Shown: piece by piece, positions 1-10,327 of the stretch | Layout: the number at the start of each line of letters is the position of its first letter | Numbering within the stretch: position 1 is the stretch's first letter | Position numbers and translations under genes: made by a program | Assembly: GCA_949825045.1 (NCBI GenBank) | Contig: OX463818.1 | Location: 33,992,906-34,056,905 of the forward strand | Source of the DNA: Argyresthia goedartella | Lineage: Eukaryota; Arthropoda; Insecta; Lepidoptera; Argyresthiidae | Direction of reading: 5' to 3' | Length of the DNA: 64,000 nt | The notes under the pieces: model-generated | Told to the model about the DNA's origin: nothing | Databases searched by the model: none | What the model saw: only the letters and a program-made list of their open reading frames with translations

Positions 1-2
1 AC

Positions 3-299
3 GAGCGCCCAAACGGTTTGCGTAAGCGTGGCGCAGTGAATAACGATTGGAAGTGTTCTCTTTGTGGCGGCACGGGCCATAAGCATTGGAATTGCCCTAA
101 AAAGCAGAAAACAGAAACAAACAATGCAACTGTGACCTCTGCGGCCGGGAACGGGCCACTTTTGTCGTGTACATATTGTGGATAGGCGGGGCACTCAATT
201 GATAGATGTTTTGTTAAACGGCGTGTCGAAACTAACAATAAAAGTACAAGCAATGTAAATTTTTGCCAAAATAACAACATTTCGCAACAAAGTAACGTA
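3..299 (+). pseudogene. Gypsy-1 gag nucleocapsid remnant
   Basis: Same reading frame as the pol unit that follows. A perfect CX2CX4HX4C zinc knuckle is encoded at about 54-95 (C-S-L-C, H, C). A second knuckle follows at about 168-209 with its cysteines and histidine in place, but an in-frame TAG at 183-185 interrupts it. Such paired knuckles bind genomic RNA in the nucleocapsid part of retroelement Gag. The capsid part lies before the window. From 186 onward the frame stays open into pol, so this was probably one gag-pol frame now cut by a nonsense codon. Confidence 0.75.
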
Positions 300-3218
300 A
301 TGACCACTGTTATTGAAAAAGTGCCGGTAGATGTTTTAATTGATAGTGGTTCAGACATTTCCCTAATTTCTACCTCTCTACTGACGCATCTCAAATGCAA
401 CAGAAAACCTACATTTCGACTTATGCGCGGTATTGGTAGTCAGGAGATAGAATCGACTAGTTATGTGACTACGCTGGTAGAACTTCCCGAGATTTCTTTA
501 GAGGTAGATCTGTATGTTGTACCTTCTGACAGTATAGGTGCGCCCGTGCTACTGGGCACGGATGTCCTGAACCGTGAAGGCGTGACCTACGTCCGTACCA
601 GTGATACACAGAGTCTCACTCGAGTAGAAAAGGTGTCTCAGGTGCATCATTTGCGTGCTTTAGATACAGTCGCCATAAATACGCCCCTGGTAGGCGAGGC
701 TAAAACTACATTGCTGTCACTCTTGAATGAATACTCGGACTCTTTTATCACCGGTACTGCAACGTCCACTGTCAACACTGGATACATGGAAATAAAGCTT
801 AACAGTGATGCTCCTGTGCACTATCGTCCCTATAAACTATCGGCTAATGAAAAGGCGGCCGTTCGTGGTATAGTCAACGACCTTTTGAGCAAGGGCATTA
901 TTCGTGAATCACAGTCGGAATACGCAAGTCCTATCATACTCGTCAAAAAGAAGGATGGTTCTGATAGGATGTGCGTGGATTATCGCGCTCTAAATGCCAT
1001 AACTATCAAGGATAGGTTTCCCTTGCCGTTGATCGATGACCATATCGACAAGTTGGGTAGTGCCAAATACTTTACGAGTCTTGATATGGCCACCGGTTTC
1101 CATCAGGTACCTATGAAGGATGATGATTCCATCAGTAAGACAGCATTTGTCACCCCAGAGAGTCAGTTCGAATATTTGAAAATGCCTTATGGTTTGGCAA
1201 ATGCTCCGGTGGTGTATCAGCGGATTATTTCGAAGACCTTGAAGGCCCTGATTGATACTGGAAGGGTCCTTACTTATATCGATGACGTCTTGATTCTTTC
1301 GGATACAGTAGACGCTGGGTTGACAATGTTACGTCAAGTACTAACAACACTCACTGCTGCAGGATTTTCAATAAATCTCAAGAAGTGCGCCTTCCTGGAA
1401 ACCGAAATTGAATACTTGGGCAGACTTATTTCGCAAGGTCAGGTACGACCGAGCCCTGGGAAGGTGGACGTGCTTGTGAAATCCCAAAAACCCACTTATG
1501 TCAAACAAGTGCGGCAATTTTTGGGTCTGGCCGGTTACTTTAGGCGCTATATTGCTAACTACGCAACTAAAACCGCTTGCATCGCGAAATTAACTAAGAA
1601 AGGGGAACCGTTTCTTTGGGGACGTGAACAAGACGTGGCTCGCGATTACATAATTAGTTGCTTGACCGAAGAGCCCGTTCTTGCCATATTCGACCCAAAA
1701 TTGCCCACTGAGCTTCATACTGACGCCAGTTCAATCGGTTACGGGGGTATACTCCTACAGGAACATGACGATAAGCGAAAGAGGGTAGTCAGTTATTTCA
1801 GTAGAGCGACGCATTGCGCGGAATCTCGATATCATAGCTACGAGCTCGAGACTCTAGCGATCGTAAAGGCGCTACAGCACTTCCGCCACTATCTTATTTG
1901 CATTGACTTCAAGATATTGACGGATTGCAACTCGCTAAAGTTGACTCAAAAAAGGAAAGATCTCATTCCAAGAGTTGCCAGATGGTGGGTCTACTTGCAA
2001 GACTTCCGGTTTACGATCGAATACCGAAAGGGTGCGTTCATGCAGCATGCAGATTTTTTAAGCCGGAACCCTGTAAGTGTTTCTCACATCCGCAAGCCAA
2101 CCAATGGGGCACAAATGGCCCAAACTGCTGACAATGAGACGCAGGAACTCATGGAGAAAGTAAGAGATGGTCAGTTGGATCCATCCCGATATGTGGTAAA
2201 AAACAATCTCCTGTACTACAAGTACAGTCGCACCGGAGAGGAGTCACGTCTTCTTTGTTTCATACCAAAGGGGTACAGACTCAGTCTCTTAAGAGTCTTT
2301 CATGATGATCATGAGCATATCGGCATGGATAAAACTACCGAACTGATTCTCCGTCACTTCTGGTTCCCTGGTTTAAGACAATTCATCAAAAAATACATAA
2401 ACCATTGTGTGATCTGTCTTTCCCAAAAACGTGTTCCACGTGCTTCACATCAACCCATACAGTCCTGGACGAAACCTGAAAGTCCCTTCTCCACTGTCCA
2501 CATGGACGTCCTGGGCCCATTGCCTGAATCCAATGGATTCAAGTATGTCCTGGTGTTAGTAGATGCTTTTTCCAAATTTTGTCTTCTTTATGCCCTGCAC
2601 AGACAGGACACTGAAGATCTAAAACGCGTGTTTATAAACGCAATTGCCCCATTTGGCACACCTTCATTAATCGTAACTGATAGAGCTAGGATGTTCGAAA
2701 GCTCAGCATTTCAAACTTGGGTCACGGGGTTGGGTTGCTCAACACATCTTATCACACCCGAGATGCACCAAGAAAATGGCCAAGCCGAGCGGTACTGCCG
2801 TTCCGTCCTCAATATGCTCCGCATTGAAGCGAACAGCAAGTCCAGTAGTTGGTCTGAAGTCCTATGGAAGATTCAGCTTACACTCAACATGACCAAGCAG
2901 GCTACGACACAAACTTCACCCCTACATCTATTGGTTGGAATCGAAGCAACTACCTCGGTCCTGAGGTCACTGGTGAGAGACGTGGCGCTCGACAACTCCC
3001 ATGCAAATCGTGAAGCGTTGGGTGTTTTGAGACGACAACGGGCTACGGAACAACTTCAAGCCAACCAGCGACGTCAAGACCGCTATGTCAATAAATCACG
3101 AGTACAACCACGTGTTTATGCTATTGGCGATTATGTATTTGTTAGCAAATTTTCACAGAGCACTGGCAAGTTGGACTCCGGCATGAGGGGCCTAGGGGCC
3201 ACCTTACCTACCTTATAG
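300..3218 (+). CDS. Gypsy-1 pol: protease, RT, RNase H, integrase (Ty3/gypsy-like)
   Basis: Polyprotein of 972 codons. Domains in order: retropepsin-like protease with the active-site triad D-S-G at residues 15-17; reverse transcriptase with Y-I-D-D at 326-329; RNase H with an aspartate at about 475 (HTDASS); integrase with an HHCC zinc-binding module at about 670-725; and a D,D35E core with D736, D794 and E830. The order RT-RNase H-integrase is that of Ty3/gypsy elements. The ATG at 300 is probably not the true start, because the frame is open upstream to 186 and joins the gag knuckles. The last dozen residues are out of register: the frame ends in a TAG inside a short palindrome, and the expected C-terminus continues in another frame. 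No LTR was found, so the element may be incomplete. All catalytic residues I could check are present. Confidence 0.92.
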   Translation: MTTVIEKVPVDVLIDSGSDISLISTSLLTHLKCNRKPTFRLMRGIGSQEIESTSYVTTLVELPEISLEVDLYVVPSDSIGAPVLLGTDVLNREGVTYVRTSDTQSLTRVEKVSQVHHLRALDTVAINTPLVGEAKTTLLSLLNEYSDSFITGTATSTVNTGYMEIKLNSDAPVHYRPYKLSANEKAAVRGIVNDLLSKGIIRESQSEYASPIILVKKKDGSDRMCVDYRALNAITIKDRFPLPLIDDHIDKLGSAKYFTSLDMATGFHQVPMKDDDSISKTAFVTPESQFEYLKMPYGLANAPVVYQRIISKTLKALIDTGRVLTYIDDVLILSDTVDAGLTMLRQVLTTLTAAGFSINLKKCAFLETEIEYLGRLISQGQVRPSPGKVDVLVKSQKPTYVKQVRQFLGLAGYFRRYIANYATKTACIAKLTKKGEPFLWGREQDVARDYIISCLTEEPVLAIFDPKLPTELHTDASSIGYGGILLQEHDDKRKRVVSYFSRATHCAESRYHSYELETLAIVKALQHFRHYLICIDFKILTDCNSLKLTQKRKDLIPRVARWWVYLQDFRFTIEYRKGAFMQHADFLSRNPVSVSHIRKPTNGAQMAQTADNETQELMEKVRDGQLDPSRYVVKNNLLYYKYSRTGEESRLLCFIPKGYRLSLLRVFHDDHEHIGMDKTTELILRHFWFPGLRQFIKKYINHCVICLSQKRVPRASHQPIQSWTKPESPFSTVHMDVLGPLPESNGFKYVLVLVDAFSKFCLLYALHRQDTEDLKRVFINAIAPFGTPSLIVTDRARMFESSAFQTWVTGLGCSTHLITPEMHQENGQAERYCRSVLNMLRIEANSKSSSWSEVLWKIQLTLNMTKQATTQTSPLHLLVGIEATTSVLRSLVRDVALDNSHANREALGVLRRQRATEQLQANQRRQDRYVNKSRVQPRVYAIGDYVFVSKFSQSTGKLDSGMRGLGATLPTL

Positions 3219-3227
3219 GTAAGGTGG
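3199..3227. repeat. Perfect 12-bp stem, 5-nt loop palindrome at the pol frame break
   Basis: Arms 3199-3210 and 3216-3227 are exact reverse complements around the loop 3211-3215. The pol stop TAG (3216-3218) lies in the right arm. Confidence 0.9.
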
Positions 3228-3400
3228 TCCGTCAACTTCCCCAGCACCGTTACGAGCTGGAGCTACTGGCAGGGTCATACGGCAAAAAGACTCAGGCCGC
3301 GGCTGAACACCTTGTCCTATGGCGCGGTGAATGGACGCCGGAGACATGCGCCGTATTTTTTGAGACTGGTGAGCATCAGGCCACGTTATGCGAACTTTAA
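3212..3400 (+). pseudogene. Displaced C-terminus of gypsy-1 pol
   Basis: Reading from 3212 in the frame shifted relative to the main pol unit gives a 62-codon stretch that begins LIGKVV, runs through RYELELLAG and EHLVLWRGEWTPET, and stops with TAA at 3398-3400. It has the character of the integrase C-terminal tail that should follow the main frame. The main frame ends at 3218 within this stretch, so a small insertion or rearrangement at about 3195-3216 separates the two. It lies immediately before a tandem repeat that appears to derive from its final codons. Confidence 0.65.
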
Positions 3401-3843
3401 GGAGCCTCTAATGTGTGCCATGTGTCTTATGCTTCGACATGCGACCTTTACAGGGCCTCTGTCAGTGTGGTGGTAGCCTGATATGCGAACTTTACAGGGC
3501 CTCTGTCAGTGCGGTGTTAAGGAGTCCTGACATGCGAACTTTACAGGGCCTCTGTCTGTGTGGTGGTAGCCTGATATGCGAACTTTACAGGGCCTCTGTC
3601 AGTGCGGTGTTAAGGAGTCCTGACATGCGAACTTTACAGGGCCTCTGTCAGTGTGGTGGTAGCCTGATATGCGAACTTTACAGGGCCTCTGTCAGTGCGG
3701 TGTTAAGGAGTCCTGACATGCGAACTTTTCAGGGCCTCTGTCAGTGTGGTGGTAGCCTGATATGCGAACTTTACAGAGCCTCTATCAGTGCGGCGTTAAT
3801 GAGACGTGAAATGCGACCTTTAAAGAGCCTCTTTCGCGGGGCA
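3387..3843 (+). repeat. 93-bp higher-order tandem repeat
   Basis: Ten half-units beginning ATGCGA start at 3388, 3439, 3483, 3532, 3576, 3625, 3669, 3718, 3762 and 3811. From 3439 they alternate 44 and 49 bp, giving four 93-bp units. Because 93 is divisible by three and the unit lacks stops, a 143-codon frame (3415-3846) stays open with a 31-residue period. The first half-unit overlaps the last codons and stop of the displaced pol C-terminus, so the tract probably grew out of the pol 3' end. I see no evidence that the frame is translated. Confidence 0.92.
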
Positions 3844-4023
3844 TAGCAAATGCATTTAGAGATCTAATGCTTTTGCAATGCGGCACATTTTGTGGTTCCG
3901 TTTAAGTTCACAACAATTTTCAGTATCGGTCATAGCTGTTTGGGTGCACACTTATAGTTATGATGCGAAGCTTCTAATTGTTTTTGAACAATACTATTTC
4001 CAATCATTCGATAAGGCTTGTAA

Positions 4024-4206
4024 CGGACGTCTGTTTCAGATGATGAAGAACCTGATCACCTAACAGGTGGCGAAGAGCCTCCTGCTCAGGACAACGCGGT
4101 CGGGGACGCCTCGCTGTCAGGAGAGGCCGTGTTGGAAATATCTAGCCCGGATGGGGCGGGGCCTAGCAGCGCGCCATGCAGACGCGCGAAACGCGCAGTA
4201 CAGTGA
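4024..4206 (+). other. Short acidic/proline-rich open frame, possible retroelement tail
   Basis: A 60-codon stretch between stops reads as an acidic N-terminal part (SDDEEPD), a segment rich in G, S, A and P, and a basic end (CRRAKRAVQ). The composition resembles the disordered tails of some gypsy polyproteins, and the position fits, but there is no diagnostic motif. The region 3846-4023 before it has no recognisable content. Confidence 0.3.
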
Positions 4207-4413
4207 TTGGTGGACGGGCAGCCGCTGGCTACTTGGCGCCAGTCGAGCAAGCGTCGGGCTTCACTTTTTCGGCGGCGCTTCATGGTGTTGGACGTATCTT
4301 TGAATTATAATTTGAGTGTCTGATTTAACGGTTTTCCTTTTGTTATTACAATTATTTTTAGTAGTAAAGTATATTTGTTTTAAAAAAACCATTCCTGCTT
4401 TTGATTTGTAAAA

Positions 4414-5056
4414 ATATTTATTCTGCAGAAACGGGCTGTTCGTGCAATTTATAGATTAGGGCCTAGAGTGTCACTGAAGGAAAAGTTTAAAGAAATCAAT
4501 ATTCTGACATTTGTGTCTCAATATATCTATGACAATCTTGTGTATGTAAAAAGAAATATAACTAATTTTCAGAAGTACAGTGATATACACAATTTTAATA
4601 CTAGAAATAAAGACAAGTTGGTTGCTTATGTAAGCCGACTACATAAAATTAGTAATTCTTTTAAAGGCAATTGTTTACGCTATTACAATAAGGTCCCTAC
4701 TGATATTAAAAACTTACCTTTAGACAAGTTTAAAATAATAATAAAACAGAAATTGTATAAAAAAGGTTACTATAGGATATCTGATTACTTAGAGGACAGA
4801 TGTCCATGGGAATAGATTGTTTGAGTAACAGGCTGTTTCGATATATAATTAGCATTCATTTTGTAATTTGACAATATTTTATTTAAAAAAGGAAACGCAA
4901 AAGATGCGACGACAGTGGAGTTTCTTCGGTGAGCTCTTCGCCACAGATTCCGCCATTGTGTTAGTGAACTCACCCAAAAAAATGTAATGACGGATCTAAG
5001 TGATGTAACAACATCCTATGGAAATAAATGATTTTTGATTTGATTTGATTTGATTT
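4414..5056 (+). mobile_element. LINE family C, 5'-truncated copy
   Basis: Nearly identical to the 3' end of the longer copy at 44.4-46.4 kb, starting abruptly at the shared block that begins near 4414. It encodes the last part of the RT protein in a frame open from 4468 to 4815 (115 codons, ending EDRCPWE), followed by about 200 bp of 3' UTR and a tail of TTTGA repeats at 5033-5056. 5' truncation and a simple-repeat tail are typical of target-primed reverse transcription. Confidence 0.85.
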
Positions 5057-6135
5057 GACAACAAGATACCATAGGACATGACACTATGAAAGTAACTAAA
5101 ATATACTTGTCTCCCTACTTGAATAGGTATCAGTTTCATGAGGTTTGGGAAAGCTCCATCGTCAACACATTTATTAAATATATAAACTAGGTGTAGGGCT
5201 TAACAAGTATTATTGAACCAATGACTTTGACTGATATACCCCACAGGTCTTCAGTATTTTTTTAGTTAAGTAATCTATACGTTTTGACAATATCCTGGGG
5301 ATAAAATTAAAAATCTTCATTGCTGATGCTAGTGCTGTTTCTTAAAGAGATGAATTTAGACCCTTTGTTGTGAGTAAGGGTACATTGGTGAAGAATGTTT
5401 CATGGTACATTGTTAAGATTTTTCATAGCGGACAGTAATAGATCTCAAGCAGCCATTGACACTGGCAAGTTCAGACTCAAGATTTTTCAGGTCTTTCTCA
5501 TATTTTGTTTTATTAATTTATATTTCTGCCATACACATTAAAAAAAATCAAAAATTTCTATTTTCTTATTATATAAACTTTTATTGAGATTTTTATGAGA
5601 TTTTTTTTGTTTTTTTTGTTTTAGTGAAGTGTTTTTTAATTTTAACATATCTTTTTGATGCGTTTTTGCTGCATGTTGAACCAGTGCCCACCACTGAGTC
5701 TTCATGAGTCAAATCAATCACTGCACTCGACACATCACTACATGCAACAGAAACTTGGCCGGCCAAATTATCCGCTAACATCAATCCTCAAATAAATTTT
5801 GGTATTTTATTGCTGCTGAACCATGAGCATCCTCTTCTAATTATGTGAATTGGTTGTGGGCATCAGACAGTTCCTTTTCCAGGGTAGAAATTTTATTCAA
5901 AGCAAATTCATATTCAGCACCGCACTGATCAAAACCATGAATTATCATTTTTGACCTATTTTGTTCTTCAGTTCATCTTCATATTGTGTTTAGTATTATT
6001 ACCTAATAAACCTAAGAATTACCTGTTAAGTTGTGTTGTGTAAATATATGTTTATTATTACACAAGAAAACAATTTATATTTTAATTTTACACAGGATAA
6101 ATCTCAGTCAGTTGTTGACCTCAGTGTTGCCACAA
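5057..6135 (-). mobile_element. LINE family A remnant with internal deletions
   Basis: On the minus strand this matches the 5' half of the LINE A copy at 35.5-41.0 kb. The 5' UTR end is at about 6000-6135, ORF1 segments lie at about 5430-5970 (a 63-codon piece is open at 5593-5784), and short ORF2 segments lie at 5057-5420. The segments are in the right order with large pieces missing between them. This copy lacks the roughly 200-bp poly(A)-tailed block found in the 5' UTR of the 35.5-kb copy. Confidence 0.75.
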
Positions 6136-6404
6136 GCTAAAAAAAAAACTAAGCGCCCTGTCGGCCAGCCTCCAGTGGGAGTTTGAGATTTTGTCTGGCC
6201 TTATTGTGTATTTGTTCGTCTATCCACCAAGGTTGTTCATCTCGAGCCAGCAACAACCTCTGGACTGAGGCCTTTGTTACTTACTTGGATATATTTGTTT
6301 TCCGAAGGACACTGTCAGCTTGATGGTGCAGAACGATACTAACGAGAGTTAGCTAATTTTTTTAATGTAAACAAGGTGGATATTGGAACGGCCCTCTCCC
6401 GTCG
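6136..6404. other. No recognisable gene
   Basis: Spacer between two LINE A fragments. Starts with a run of A residues. No open frame or repeat match seen. Confidence 0.5.
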
Positions 6405-7240
6405 GGGTATATTCCAAAATTCCAAATGTCTTTATTACTGTATATATTTACATATCTTAGCAATCGTCATTTTTTGCCACTTCTCTACATTGGACCACTG
6501 TAGGAGAAGAAGGGCGTAGAAACTTCCACAAATAGATTTTTAGATCTCTTTTAAAAATTGCTTATGCTTAACTTATACAAAACATAAGCAGGAATACTAA
6601 TACATAATTAATAAGCGGGAATAAATAATTACAAAATTATTATCAGCAAGGTCTGTGTTGAGCCAGATTAACCCCATACAGTCCCATCATTTAAGTAATC
6701 TTGAACATTGTAATATCCCTTTTTTGACAAAGTCGCTTTAACATGGTTTTTAAATTGCTCAAATGGCAATTTCAAGACCTCCAGAGGTATCATGTTGTAG
6801 TAGAGAACGCATTGACCCTTGAAAGAATTACTAACCTTCGCGAGTCTAAACCGGGGCGCAAGTAGTTAGTTAGTATGTCAATTTCTTTAAAAAGCTCGCT
6901 TAAGGAGTCTGTATGTTTTAAGTTATAAATTGCACGAATAGCTCTTTTCTGTAAAATAAAAATAGTTTGAATATCAGCTGCTTTCCCCCACAACAAGATA
7001 CCATAGGACATGACACTATGAAAGTAACTAAAATACACTAGTCTAGATGTAGCCACATCCGTGTTTTGTATTTACTAATTCTAACGTATTGCTGTCCAAC
7101 ACTAAACTGGTTCCAACTTGCATTGAATTTGATACATTTGGTTTAACCAGCATTTAGCAATAAATTGTTAACCGTGAACCAATTCAAGGTTAAAAATATA
7201 CAAGAGAAGATTTTAAAACCATAGTTATGTCTGATAGGAA
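6405..7240 (-). mobile_element. LINE family A, 3'-end fragment
   Basis: Reverse complement of the LINE A 3' UTR and RT C-terminus. The tail is at about 6405-6430. RT C-terminal coding remains between about 6670 and 7056 (for example LVYFSYFHSVMSYGILLWGK), with a deletion and a stop. Homology fades near 7240. Confidence 0.8.
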
Positions 7241-7900
7241 CGAATTTAGTGCTTCAAAAGTCAGACAGGGCTGACTTGAAGAATTCGCGACGTTGTTTTG
7301 TAAGATCGAAGCCATTTCGCCATTTCTTGATATGACAGCCACTTAACGCACTGCCCGAGCACCCCTTCAAAGAATTGAAAATGTATCGGTTGTCAAGATG
7401 ATGTTGCAGCAGTTTACTCAGGATTTCTAGAAGCGTTGGTCGCTCGAGCATTTGCACATCTTGCAACAGCGCAATAAGTAGACTGACAAACTAGTCCTCC
7501 TAGTATTGGAAACCTCGTGCTGGTTAAGGTTGTCAACCTACCGCTACTGTGTTGGCTTAGGGGGCGTATTGTTAACTTGTTCCCTGGAAAGGATGGGACC
7601 CCCCGGTCTGCAAAGGTTCTAGTCGGGGACTCAGTTCTCAAGCGAGCGGTAACAACGTTGTTTCGCCTGCCCGTAGATTAGGGGATAAGTTGGGGACCTG
7701 TCCGAGCGGATGACTGTTCGGAATCAAACGCAGTTCGATTCTGTGGTCGATGTACTAGTTAAGGTGGATTCGAGACGCACTTTTTTGTCTATGATAAACA
7801 AAAATGTTACTTGACTTCCGTCAATAAGACATAAAATATGGCGATGTAGCCTATTGTAAAATTGCCGTGAATGATCACGAGGGCTTTCCTTCGTGGGTTT
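7241..7900. other. Unassigned sequence
   Basis: Two short minus-strand open frames (7254-7466 and 7414-7641) have no recognisable domain. They could be decayed retroelement sequence or chance frames. Confidence 0.4.
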
Positions 7901-8136
7901 TCCAGAGGCAATTATAAGGAGAGCGACATCTTCGGGAGTAAAGTAAAAGGCTTGAGGTGCGCGCAAATACCAGACTAATTTATTATAGGAAATGCTAGCT
8001 TATATACTAGGTTGGTACATGTTATTAATGACGTGCATAAGACATAGTGCGTGATGAATATAAATATACCTTATCTGTGACGGTCGTCAACTTATCTTAA
8101 AATTACGTGAAAATATGACTAACATAGTCGACCGGC
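7901..8136 (-). repeat. Downstream LTR of the short LTR element
   Basis: About 235 bp, matching the copy at 9323-9857 apart from point changes, the SINE and an extra palindrome arm. Its terminal bases have decayed. Confidence 0.65.
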
Positions 8137-9322
8137 CCTTTAGGGAAAAAAATAAATGAATGTACTTATAACAATGGAAAAAATCTAAGTTAGATACCAT
8201 AACAAACTTATATCAACTGCAATAATAACTAGTAGTATTTTAATAAACATAAATCAGATAGTAATTGTGCATACTTCAACTTAATCTAAAGGTAAATCTT
8301 ACACGAATTAGAAAAATAAAGGAACTACGGTTATGTGAATTCTACATAAGTTTAAAGAATTACTTAATATTTACCTACAGGCGAGTCTTGTATCTGGCCG
8401 CACACTACATAAAATAAACTAAAAACTGGAATAGAGAAAAACACTAGGAAAATGGGGCTTCGCGGTTAGTAAACTAACCTAACCTATAACTGGAAAAGAT
8501 CCGCAGGAGAGTCGTCTGATGCTGCAGCCGCCCATCTTTTTCAGGAATCGATGAGTCAATTTACATCGCACGTCGTTGAAGTTGTAATCACTGTTTGTTT
8601 ATAATTGCGACCGTACCTACACAAGGATGATTGTACTGAATCAGCGTCAGCATTAAATCTGTAACCTTGGCTGTAGGCAGTCAATGATCTCGTACGTCAT
8701 ATGTACGTGCGTGCTCTTCACTCTTGAGTGAATATTAAGTTGTCGATTGTTGAAATTTGTGTGCCTAAAAACCTTGGGATTTGGCAACATAGGGCACATC
8801 TTGTACACCAATCGTTTATATATATATATCTCTCTCTCTTCAGTGATTTGATTATTCTTCGTGCGATGTTCTTCCTGGATGATTTCAATATTCGTTGAAT
8901 TAGGTATATAGATGATGTTTCAATACTCTTCTGGGTGGGGGCTGGAACGGCTTCCTATGTCTTGAACTTGAAAAAGCTGCTTGCTGTGAATGAATTTGCC
9001 GACGCGTTCGTTTTTGCTGGTGTGAGCTCCATTTTGATAAATCAGCAGTCGGCTGACTATCGGTTCATTATTCTTGCGGTATCTCGAGTTCGATGCGGGA
9101 AATCTTCAGTTGAAATTATTTGGCTTCTGGTCCGTTTTCAAATCTGGTCCGGTCATGGCTTGCTTGATGTCGTCTTGGTTGCCGAAGTCGGGGCTCGGCG
9201 GTCTTGGACGAAATGCTTCTTGCTTGCACTTCTTAGGTGGCAGGACACGGGGTTTTCTTCGCGGCTGGGTCCATGCTGCTATTACCGAAGGTTGCTGATG
9301 TTCAGAAGTCGGGTCACCACTT
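8137..9322. other. Internal region of the short LTR element
   Basis: No gag or pol motif on either strand. Open frames here (for example 8935-9369 on plus) are unsupported. A TA/TC microsatellite lies at about 8818-8840. Confidence 0.5.
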
Positions 9323-9857
9323 TGCCAGAGGCAATTATAAGGAGAGCGACATCTTCAGGAGTAAAGTAAAAGGCTTGAGGTGCGCGCAAATACCAGACTA
9401 ATTTATTATAGGAAATAAAAATAATAATAATACCTTGGACACTATTTACACACATTGATCAAGCCCCAAACTAGGACTCCCTGTATCTTGGGTACTAGAC
9501 AACGATACACATACTTATATAGATAAATATTATACATAGATAGATAAACAACCATGACTAGGGTACAAACATCTGTTCTCATCAAACAAATATTTGCCCC
9601 CACCGGGACTCGAACCCGGGACCCTTGGCTTCGTAGGCAGGGTCACTGCCGACTCGGTCATTCGGGTCGTCAAATCCTAGCTTATATACTAGGTTAGGTA
9701 CGCACTATGTCTTATGCTCGTCATTAATAACATGGTAGATGTTATTAATGACGTGCATAAGACATAGTGCGTGATGAATATAAATATTCCTTATCTGTGA
9801 CGGTCGTCAACTTATCGTAACATTACGTGAAAATATGACTAACATAGTCGACCGGCA
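9323..9857 (-). repeat. Upstream LTR of the short LTR element, with SINE insertion
   Basis: Plus-strand ends are TGCCAGAGG and GACCGGCA. Interrupted at about 9411-9671 by a minus-strand SINE, and carries a 33-bp hairpin at 9701-9771 whose left arm is absent from the other LTR. Confidence 0.65.
9411..9671 (-). mobile_element. tRNA-derived SINE (SINE-1 copy 1)
   Basis: On the minus strand the head contains an A box TGACCGAGTCGG (plus 9649-9660) and a perfect B box GGTTCGAGTCC (plus 9606-9616), the internal RNA polymerase III promoter of tRNA-derived SINEs. The body ends in an ATT-rich tail at 9411-9430. It interrupts the LTR at 9323-9857. Related copies lie at 18.8 kb and 57.3-58.9 kb. Confidence 0.88.
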
Positions 9858-10327
9858 CAGTGGGAATCCGAGAGTTTGGAAGAAATCGGTCTTCCAACCA
9901 AGAGTGGAACTAACTGACGGCGCCGTGCGGCGGTCACAGTGGATTGAACAATATTTTGGTCAGATCGAAATGTCGCGTTTTTTAGTCGATCTTGCTGGGA
10001 GATGCCGCGCTTTTCTCCGATACCATTAGACTAAGAACATATCCTAAGTGTAGCGTGTAAATGAGAGAATTAAGTGGAACAGTGTTTGTAACGTGCTGGC
10101 GGCAAGGAGACGCAGAGAACCTCCTTCAGCGGAGAATTGGGGCTTACCGAGACGCGCACGTCCGGTATCTAGCTGGGAAGGAGGTCGTCATCACAGCCGG
10201 ACACACACCAGCTTTAGTCAGTAAGATTTGTAACACGGTATATCGCTGTCTATAGAGACCCTCAAGGCAGTGAGCAGAGTTTCTAACTGTCTTTATGGGC
10301 CCGCAGTATGACAACCGCCCTGAAGAG
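9858..10327. other. Unassigned sequence before gypsy-2
   Basis: Short plus-strand frames at 9835-10029 and 10061-10255 show no recognisable domain. Confidence 0.4.

Larger units (their letters stand above)
7901..9857 (-). mobile_element. Short LTR retroelement (TRIM-like or internally deleted), minus strand
   Basis: Two direct repeats, 7901-8136 and 9323-9857 (the second enlarged by a SINE), bracket about 1.2 kb with no pol. Read on the minus strand, the upstream LTR starts TGCCGGTCGAC and ends CTCTGGCA, i.e. TG...CA ends. Two bases inside it (plus coordinates about 9303-9320) lies GTGGTGACCCGACTTCTG, which resembles a primer-binding site complementary to tRNA-Trp as used by some gypsy elements. 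No convincing polypurine tract or target duplication was found. A degenerate autonomous element is the alternative. Confidence 0.6.

Noticed and set aside
3387..3843. CRISPR array
   Set aside because: Units are contiguous with no unique spacers, and the context is eukaryotic transposons.
3415..3846. 143-codon repetitive frame as a real gene
   Set aside because: It is the in-frame reading of a tandem repeat with a period divisible by three; no promoter, domain or independent support.
7254..7641. Two overlapping minus-strand ORFs as host exons
   Set aside because: No recognisable domain and no convincing splice structure; left as unassigned.
9601..9671. tRNA gene
   Set aside because: The A and B boxes belong to a SINE with a conserved non-tRNA body and further copies; no full cloverleaf was identified.
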